NCBI GenBank assembly: GCA_022774085.1 | Contig: JALFNZ010000150.1 | Coordinates: forward strand, 1 to 43,484 | DNA length: 43,484 bases | Direction: 5' to 3' | From: Bacteroidales bacterium | GTDB lineage: Bacteria; Bacteroidota; Bacteroidia; Bacteroidales; UBA932 | In this document: piece after piece, positions 37,145 through 43,484 of the stretch | Layout: the number at the start of each line of letters is the position of its first letter | Position numbering within the stretch: position 1 is the first letter of the stretch | Program-made: the position numbers and the translations under genes | Notes under the pieces: generated by a model | Seen by the model: the letters and a program-made list of their open reading frames with translations, nothing else | Databases searched by the model: none | What the model was told of the DNA's origin: nothing

Positions 37145-38092
37145 CTATCTTCTGAGCCGTACGACAACGCTCAGCGGAAGGAGCTTGCCGAAAGAATCCT
37201 TCAGGACAAGTTCTCCGCTGTCAAGGGACTTGAAGGCGGTGTCCTGACAGAAGTTCTGCCTCACTATGGTTTCGCCCAGAACGGCAGAGAAGCCGTTGGA
37301 ATAGAGGTTGAGGACCATGAAACTGTCCTGCGGAGCGAGAATTGAGCTGACGCATTTGAGCATATCGTTCAGACATTCGTCAAGCTTCCATTTTTCGCCG
37401 TCAGGCCCATGGCCGTACGCAGGGGGGTCCAGGATGATACCCTGATATATATTTCCCCTTTTCGCTTCGCGTCTTGCAAATTTCAGGGCATCCTCGACAA
37501 TCCAGCGAATGTTGTCAAGGCCGCTCGACTCCATGTTACCCCTTGCCCAGGTCACAACCTGCCTGACGGAATCAAGATGGGTGACATCAGCTCCTGCTGC
37601 TTTTGCCGCAAGGGAGGCTGCACCCGTGTAGGCGAAAAGATTGAGTACCTTCGGCTTGGGTGCGCCTGTTTGTTGAGCCGTTTTCACGAGTTCAGAGGTC
37701 TGACGGTAGATATATTCCCAGTTTGATGACTGTTCTGGGAAAACTCCCACATGCTTGAAGGAAGTGAGCCCGAGGCGGAGCGAGAAATCAAGGCCCGACT
37801 GCTCTCCTTTGTAACGGATGTACCACTGGTCCTCCGTTTTCCTGCGCCTTTCCCATGTGCCGCTGTCTTCTTTCCCGGCTTTCCCGAAACCGGCACCGGT
37901 GTGGAAACGGGTATGAATCAGTTTGTTCCACTGTTCATCGGACATGGATTTATCCCAGAGCGCCTTCGGCTCCGGACGAGCCATTACATAGTTGCCGAAT
38001 CTTTCCAATTTTTCGAAATTACCACAATCGAGCAGCTGGTAATCCTTCCAGAATTCTCCCGGATATTCTATGGTCATCATATAATTATTCAA
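37145..38092 (-). CDS. Class I SAM-dependent rRNA methyltransferase (RlmI/RlmK-like)
   Basis: 315 aa; VLNLFAYTGAASLAAKAAGADVTHLDSVRQVVTWARGN, IILDPPAYGHGPDGEKWKL. Confidence 0.85.
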   Translation of the reverse strand: MNNYMMTIEYPGEFWKDYQLLDCGNFEKLERFGNYVMARPEPKALWDKSMSDEQWNKLIHTRFHTGAGFGKAGKEDSGTWERRRKTEDQWYIRYKGEQSGLDFSLRLGLTSFKHVGVFPEQSSNWEYIYRQTSELVKTAQQTGAPKPKVLNLFAYTGAASLAAKAAGADVTHLDSVRQVVTWARGNMESSGLDNIRWIVEDALKFARREAKRGNIYQGIILDPPAYGHGPDGEKWKLDECLNDMLKCVSSILAPQDSFMVLNLYSNGFSAVLGETIVRQNFCQDTAFKSLDSGELVLKDSFGKLLPLSVVVRLRR

Positions 38093-38132
38093 AATTAGCT
38101 TCCGTACCCGTGCACGGCTGTATTTGGTCTTG

Positions 38133-38140
38133 CAAAGATA
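38133..38140 (-). promoter_or_regulatory. Predicted -7 element for the rRNA methyltransferase gene
   Basis: CAAAGATA = TATCTTTG on the minus strand, 41 bp upstream of the start at 38092; no clear -33 box. Confidence 0.35.
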
Positions 38141-38150
38141 GGTTAATTTA

Positions 38151-38179
38151 TTGTATTTCCCCGAAATTTACTAAATTTG
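38151..38179 (+). promoter_or_regulatory. Predicted promoter of pgk
   Basis: TTG (38151-38153), N18, TAAATTTG (38172-38179) upstream of the ATG at 38248. Confidence 0.5.
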
Positions 38180-38247
38180 CCGAGATAAATGAATTGTCGT
38201 CCGTATAATACGGCATTAACGGAATTTTTTCATAACACATAAGCATT

Positions 38248-39501
38248 ATGCAACAGCACATTGACACTTACGACTTTGCCGGCAAAAAGGCAATTGTCAG
38301 AGTTGACTTCAACGTTCCATTGAACGAGAAGATGGAAATCACAGATGACACCCGTATCAGGGCAGCAATCCCAACTCTCAAGAAAGTTCTTGAAAAAGGC
38401 GGATCGCTCATCATCATGTCTCACCTCGGACGTCCTAAGGGAGTAACTGAGAAATTCTCTCTCCGTCACATCCTAGGCCGTGTTGAGGAACTCCTCGGAG
38501 TCCCTGTTAAATTTGCAGAGGACTGCCAGGCTGCTGACGAGCAGGTAGCTGCTCTCAAACCAGGTGAGGTGCTTGTACTTGAGAACCTCCGTTTCTATGC
38601 AGAGGAGGAAGGCAAGCCAAGAGGACTCGCAGAGGACGCTACAGATGAAGAGAAGAAGGCTGCCAAGGCTGCTGTAAAGGAGAGCCAGAAAGCATTCGTA
38701 AAGAAGCTCGCTTCATATGCAGACTGCTACATCAACGACGCATTCGGAACAGCACACCGCGCACACGCATCTACAGCTCTCATCGCTGAGTACTTCCCTG
38801 AGGACAAGATGTTCGGCTATGTGATGGAAGGCGAGATCAAGGCTATCGACCGAGTTCTCAACAATCCTGAGCATCCTGTAACAGCTATCATCGGAGGTGC
38901 AAAGGTTTCTTCGAAGATTGGTATCATCGAGCACCTCTTCGATGCAGTTGACAATATGATCATCGGTGGAGGTATGGTCTATACCTTCATCAAAGCTCAG
39001 GGTGGCAAGATTGGTAAATCACTTTGCGAGGATGACCAGATGGACCTTGCTCTCAACATCATGAAGAAAGCTGAGGAAAAAGGCGTTAAACTCTTCCTTT
39101 CCAAAGAGGTTGTCATCGCTGACGCGTTCTCAAATGATGCGAACACCAAGATCTGCCTCAATAACGAGATTCCTGATGAGTGGGAAGGCGTTGACGCTGC
39201 TCCAAGCACACTCGCATCTTGGGAGGAGGTTATCATGAAGTCTAAGACCATTCTCTGGAACGGTCCTGTAGGAGTATTTGAGATTCCTGCATTTGCAAAA
39301 GGTACCAACAGAGTTGCTGAGATGCTTGCAAAAGCAACAGAAGCAGGCGCATTCACCCTCGTCGGTGGTGGTGACTCAGTTGCAGCCGTAACTCAGATGG
39401 GCTTTGCAAACAAGGTAAGCTACGTATCTACAGGTGGTGGCGCAATGCTCGAGTACCTCGAAGGCAAAGTTCTTCCTGGTATCGCAGCTATCAGAAAATA
39501 A
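38248..39501 (+). CDS. pgk: Phosphoglycerate kinase
   Basis: 417 aa; [72 protein letters not shown]. Confidence 0.98.
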   Translation: MQQHIDTYDFAGKKAIVRVDFNVPLNEKMEITDDTRIRAAIPTLKKVLEKGGSLIIMSHLGRPKGVTEKFSLRHILGRVEELLGVPVKFAEDCQAADEQVAALKPGEVLVLENLRFYAEEEGKPRGLAEDATDEEKKAAKAAVKESQKAFVKKLASYADCYINDAFGTAHRAHASTALIAEYFPEDKMFGYVMEGEIKAIDRVLNNPEHPVTAIIGGAKVSSKIGIIEHLFDAVDNMIIGGGMVYTFIKAQGGKIGKSLCEDDQMDLALNIMKKAEEKGVKLFLSKEVVIADAFSNDANTKICLNNEIPDEWEGVDAAPSTLASWEEVIMKSKTILWNGPVGVFEIPAFAKGTNRVAEMLAKATEAGAFTLVGGGDSVAAVTQMGFANKVSYVSTGGGAMLEYLEGKVLPGIAAIRK

Positions 39502-39517
39502 TCTGACAAACGACGAC

Positions 39518-39554
39518 AATGAGGCTGGAAGATGAATTTTCCGGCCTCATTTTG
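39518..39554 (+). terminator. Rho-independent terminator of pgk
   Basis: aatgaggctgg / ccggcctcatt (11 bp, one G-U) followed by ttttg. Confidence 0.7.
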
Positions 39555-39604
39555 TGTTATCTTTGCGCACATTGAATTATCTTTGTACACTTATTTTTTA
39601 ATTT

Positions 39605-40489
39605 ATGCTGGAAACCTTATTCGTACATTGGCACATGAATCCGGAGCTGTTTCATATTGGCCCGCTTTCAATTCGTTGGTATTCAATTCTTTTTGTGTCC
39701 GGGTTCATCCTCGGATGGTTCATATTCAAATGGTTTTTCCAGCGGGAGAAAATATCAACTGACCTACTGGATCCTCTTTTATACACTCTGCTGATCGGCA
39801 CTATTGTGGGAGCCCGTCTCGGACATTGCATATTCTATCAGCCGGATTATTATTTTGGCAGCTGGCAGGGATTCTGGGAAATCTTCATGCCATGGAAGGG
39901 CGGACTTGCAAGCCATGGCGGCACGATAGCCCTGTTCATCGCGATGATATGGTTTGCCCGCCATTATGGGCGCAAACATGATTTCGATTTTGTCTGGATC
40001 CTCGACCATCTTTGTATAGCCGTATGTTTTGCCGCTACATTCATACGTCTTGGAAACCTTTGTAATTCAGAGATTTATGGTGATGTTACCAATCTTCCTT
40101 GGGGCTTTGTCTTCGAGCTACGCGGAGAGACCGAGCCGAAACACCCGACGCAGCTGTATGAGGCACTCAGCTATCTGATTCTTGGTTTCGTCCTCCTCTG
40201 GATGTACAGGTTCAAACTGGACAAGATCTATAGGGGCACATTCATCGGCATCTTCTTCATCGTGCTTTTCGGCATGCGCTTCCTGATAGAATTCATCAAG
40301 GAACCACAGGTGGGATTCGAGGAGTCGATGGCTTTGAACATGGGACAGATTCTGAGTATTCCGTTCATTCTTATCGGCGTTGGCTTTCTGGTTTATGCCT
40401 TCGTCCGCAAGGTGCCGGCAGCTGCCGTTCACCCTCAGAAACTCAAGTCTGAACCGACTCATTTTGCAAGACCCTCCAATTTGAAATAG
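39605..40489 (+). CDS. lgt: Prolipoprotein diacylglyceryl transferase
   Basis: 294 aa; LLIGTIVGARLGHCIFY, PWKGGLASHGGTIALFI, FIRLGNLCNSEIYG, HPTQLYEALSYL. Confidence 0.95.
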   Translation: MLETLFVHWHMNPELFHIGPLSIRWYSILFVSGFILGWFIFKWFFQREKISTDLLDPLLYTLLIGTIVGARLGHCIFYQPDYYFGSWQGFWEIFMPWKGGLASHGGTIALFIAMIWFARHYGRKHDFDFVWILDHLCIAVCFAATFIRLGNLCNSEIYGDVTNLPWGFVFELRGETEPKHPTQLYEALSYLILGFVLLWMYRFKLDKIYRGTFIGIFFIVLFGMRFLIEFIKEPQVGFEESMALNMGQILSIPFILIGVGFLVYAFVRKVPAAAVHPQKLKSEPTHFARPSNLK

Positions 40490-40517
40490 GATTCCGGATT
40501 CGTCTAAATGACAGTTC

Positions 40518-40561
40518 AAATTATCCCATTTGGCTCCAGTAGTCGCCAAATGGGATAATTT
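40518..40561. repeat. Perfect 17-bp inverted repeat, 10-nt loop (possible lgt terminator or tolC-operon regulatory hairpin)
   Basis: aaattatcccatttggc - tccagtagtc - gccaaatgggataattt. Confidence 0.9.
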
Positions 40562-40654
40562 TGGTCAGATATTATGAAACTGAATATTATGGCTTATATT
40601 TTGCAGCCTTCCCGCCGCTTTGAAAAATTTAACAATAACAGGTAAAAATAAAAG

Positions 40655-42184
40655 ATGAAAAAATTAGTGGTTTTTACAGTAATTTCATCCGCCGTCCTTT
40701 TTTTCTCTGCTTCAGTGAATGCACAGCAGAAGACAAAAAAGGGTGAAGAGGCGCCAAAGACGGAGACACAGCTTCTGCTTGAGAAGGCAGAGACTGCTGA
40801 TTCCCCGCTTGTAATTACATTGGATCAGGCACTTCAGATTGCCTTGAGTGAAAACATATCGGTGAAAGTCGCCGATAAGGAAATTGAAAGGACGGAATAT
40901 GCCAAGAAAGGCACTTACGCGTCCCTCTTCCCGCAGATTGATATCTCCGGTGCATATCAGAGAACAATCAAGAAGCAGGTTATGTACATGGATTTTGATA
41001 TGAGCTCACTTGGCGGTGGTGCCGGATCGGGTTCCGAAGAAGGTGCTGGAGAAGGAGCCGGAGACGGCGAAGGTGATATTCAGATACCTGAAGGAGCTGG
41101 TGAAGAATCAGGTGCAGGTGCTATGGCAAATGGAATGGAAGTCGGCCGCTGGAACACCTGGAGCGCAGGAGTAAGCGCAGCAATGCCAATTGTCAACGCA
41201 CAGCTTTGGGAGAGCATCAAAGTGTCCGGCAAAAGCGTGGAGCTTGCTGTCGAAAAAGCACGTGCGTCAAGGCTTGACATGGTGTCGCAGGTGAAGAGCG
41301 CATATTTTGCCACCCTTCTCGCAAAAGAGGCATTTGACGTTTACAAGCAGGTGTATGAAAACGCTGTAAGCAACTATGAAGAAGCTCAGAAGAAGTACAA
41401 TGCCCAGAAATGTTCGGAGTTGGAGCTTACAAGGGCAAAGACCACTGTTGCCAATGCCATTCCGAACGTTTACAGCGCAGAAAGCAATGTCATTCTGTCA
41501 CTTTGGCAGTTGAAGGCTGTCATGGGTGTTGACCTTGATCTTAACATTGACGTTGCAGGTGCTCTGGAGGACTATTCAACCGAAATGATGCGTGATATCA
41601 ATGAAGCTGAAGGCCTCGATCTTTCAAACAACACCACAATGCGTCAGCTCGCAATTCAGGCAGAGCAGCTTGCAAGCTCCATCAGGGTTCAGAAATTCGC
41701 CAACATTCCGACCCTCTCGCTTGGTTTCAACTTCAGTATGAACGCCATGACCAATGACTTCAACTTCAGCCAGTACAGATGGACTCCTTACTCTTACGTG
41801 GGACTCAGCCTGAGCATTCCGGTATTTGCCGGCGGAAAGAGATATCAGGCCATCAGACAGGCAAAGAACCAGTACGAGCAGGTTCAGCTGCAGACAACCA
41901 ACACCGAGCGTCAGCTCAAGATTGCCATCAGGCAGAGCCTCAATACAATGGAGACCAGCATGAAGACATACTATTCGTCTGTCGAAGCAGTCAAGATGGC
42001 TCAGAAAGCTTATGACATAGCTGAGAAATCATATCAGGTCGGACGCAGCACGCTAATCGAGCTCAACGACGCACAGCTTGCACTTACACAGGCAAAACTT
42101 GCTCAGAGTCAGGCGGTTTATAATTTCGTCACTGCCAAGGCGCAGCTGGAGAATACATTGGGTCAGGATTTCATAGAAGAATAA
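40655..42184 (+). CDS. TolC family outer membrane efflux protein
   Basis: 509 aa; signal peptide, LDQALQIALSENISVKVADKEIERTEY, C-terminal VGRSTLIELNDAQLALTQAKLAQSQAVYNFVTAKAQLENTLG. Confidence 0.93.
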   Translation: MKKLVVFTVISSAVLFFSASVNAQQKTKKGEEAPKTETQLLLEKAETADSPLVITLDQALQIALSENISVKVADKEIERTEYAKKGTYASLFPQIDISGAYQRTIKKQVMYMDFDMSSLGGGAGSGSEEGAGEGAGDGEGDIQIPEGAGEESGAGAMANGMEVGRWNTWSAGVSAAMPIVNAQLWESIKVSGKSVELAVEKARASRLDMVSQVKSAYFATLLAKEAFDVYKQVYENAVSNYEEAQKKYNAQKCSELELTRAKTTVANAIPNVYSAESNVILSLWQLKAVMGVDLDLNIDVAGALEDYSTEMMRDINEAEGLDLSNNTTMRQLAIQAEQLASSIRVQKFANIPTLSLGFNFSMNAMTNDFNFSQYRWTPYSYVGLSLSIPVFAGGKRYQAIRQAKNQYEQVQLQTTNTERQLKIAIRQSLNTMETSMKTYYSSVEAVKMAQKAYDIAEKSYQVGRSTLIELNDAQLALTQAKLAQSQAVYNFVTAKAQLENTLGQDFIEE

Positions 42185-42203
42185 TTAATAAGGAGAAATA
42201 TAC

Positions 42204-43232
42204 ATGAAAAAGTTATTTAAGAATGCTCTTATCGCAGCTGCATTGTTGTCGGTGGCAGCTTGTGGAAATTCAGGTGAGAAGAAGAGCGCTGCTGCAGATG
42301 CACAGGAGCAGACCCCAAGAGTACAGGTCGCAACATCTGTAATCAAGAATGTGGATCAGACAGAGGTATATACATCCACAGTTCAGGCATTTGTAAAGAA
42401 CAACATTGCCCCTCAGAGTGGCGGACGTATCAGCAAAATATATGTTGAAGTAGGCGATTTCGTGAAGAAAGGACAGGTTGTAGCAGAAATGGACAAGACT
42501 CAGCTTGCCCAGATAGAGCTCCAGCTTAAGAACAATGAGATAGAATACAATCGTCTCAAAGGTCTTTTTGATGCCGGCGGACTTTCCCAGTCAGACCTTG
42601 ATGCCATTGAAATGGCTTACAATGTCAGCAAGACCAATTATGACAACCTTCTTGAGAACTCCGTTCTCGTATCTCCGATCGACGGTGTCATCTCTGCAAG
42701 GAATTATGATGCAGGCGATATGTACACAATGAGCCAGCCTCTTTACACTGTCGAGCAGATTGTCCCTGTGAAGATGCTTGTGGGCATATCAGAGGTTGAT
42801 TACACAAAGGTAAAGAAAGGTGATTCTGTCGAGATTGTGGCTGATGCCATCCCTGGCAAGACTTTCTACGGCAAAGTGAACCGCATCTATCCTACTATCG
42901 ATCCTATGACAAGGACGTTCACCGTAGAGGTGGTTGTTGACAACAGTTACAAGACCCTCCGTCCTGGTATGTTCGTAAGGGCAACTGTCAATTTCGGTAC
43001 AAGGCAGAGTGTCGTTGTTCCTGATTTGGCCATCGTAAAGCAGACTGGCTCAGGAGAGAGATTCGTATATGTTGTCAATGCTGACAACACTGTAAAACTT
43101 ACACCGGTGAAACTCGGCCGCAGGATTGAGACTGAATATGAAGTCCTTGAAGGTCTTCAGGAAGGAGACATCGTTGTTGTCGGCGGTCAGACAAAACTTA
43201 AATCCGGAATTAAGGTTGAGCTTGTGAAATAA
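42204..43232 (+). CDS. RND efflux system periplasmic adaptor (membrane fusion protein)
   Basis: 342 aa lipoprotein (SVAACGNSG); biotinyl-lipoyl/HlyD motif GGRISKIYVEVGDFVKKGQVVAEMDKTQL, VSPIDGVISARNYDAGDMY. Confidence 0.94.
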   Translation: MKKLFKNALIAAALLSVAACGNSGEKKSAAADAQEQTPRVQVATSVIKNVDQTEVYTSTVQAFVKNNIAPQSGGRISKIYVEVGDFVKKGQVVAEMDKTQLAQIELQLKNNEIEYNRLKGLFDAGGLSQSDLDAIEMAYNVSKTNYDNLLENSVLVSPIDGVISARNYDAGDMYTMSQPLYTVEQIVPVKMLVGISEVDYTKVKKGDSVEIVADAIPGKTFYGKVNRIYPTIDPMTRTFTVEVVVDNSYKTLRPGMFVRATVNFGTRQSVVVPDLAIVKQTGSGERFVYVVNADNTVKLTPVKLGRRIETEYEVLEGLQEGDIVVVGGQTKLKSGIKVELVK

Positions 43233-43263
43233 GCCCTGAACGAATAAATAAGAATAAGATTAT

Positions 43264-43484
43264 ATGAGCATATATAGAAAAGCGGTCAACAATCCGGTTA
43301 CCACAGCCCTTGTATTCGTGGCTCTGGCATTCTTCGGAGTGTTCTCGCTGATAAATATTTCCATAGACAGGTTCCCGAAATTCGATGCGAATGTCATCCT
43401 TGTGATGAGTTCCTATCCGGGTGCCAGTGCAGAGGATATTGAAAACAACCTCTCCAAACTTCTCGAAAACTCCCTCAACGGAGT
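43264..43484 (+). CDS. RND efflux transporter permease (AcrB/MMPL type), truncated by window end
   Basis: MSIYRKAVNNPVTTALVFVALAFFGVFSLINISIDRFPKFDANVILVMSSYPGASAEDIENNLSKLLENSLNG. Confidence 0.93.
   Translation, partial: MSIYRKAVNNPVTTALVFVALAFFGVFSLINISIDRFPKFDANVILVMSSYPGASAEDIENNLSKLLENSLNG

Noticed and set aside
38201-38213. Small ccgta-taa-tacgg hairpin in the pgk leader
   Set aside because: 5-bp stem; expected by chance at this scale and no further support.
1-43484. CRISPR arrays, transposases, integrases, phage genes, toxin-antitoxin or known defence systems
   Set aside because: No regularly spaced repeats with spacers, and no recognisable genes of these classes in the ORF translations.

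Overview
The window is a gene-dense chromosomal segment from a Bacteroidota, probably a Bacteroidales. The phylum call rests on gene content (split transketolase, DUF4271, DUF2723, menaquinone genes, fimbrillin-like lipoprotein) and on several matches to the Bacteroidota promoter consensus TTTG-N19-21-TAnnTTTG. Most of it is housekeeping: the rod-shape cluster mreB-mreC-mreD-mrdA-rodA, ispD, an Lrp/AsnC regulator, topA, a class A PBP, ddl, prmC, a GH3 glucosidase, an acyltransferase, lolD, trmN6-like, split transketolase, lepA, menA/menG, yidD/rnpA/hemD, pgk, lgt and the start of a TolC/MFP/RND efflux operon. There are two tRNAs: Gly(GCC), truncated at the window start, and Pro(UGG). I saw no CRISPR array, transposase, phage or integrase gene, and no recognisable defence system. 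The best candidates for a second look are: (1) a three-gene unit of ECF sigma factor, small single-TM protein and Spy/CpxP-like periplasmic protein, with an architecture like CnrYXH and sitting directly downstream of split transketolase; (2) a 36-aa hydrophobic small ORF whose stop codon overlaps the menA start; (3) a perfect 16-bp inverted repeat abutting the predicted -33 box of the lolD promoter; (4) an orphan 1033-aa fimbrillin-like lipoprotein; and (5) several unexplained intergenic repeats. All family calls come from reading the translated sequences; no database search was run.
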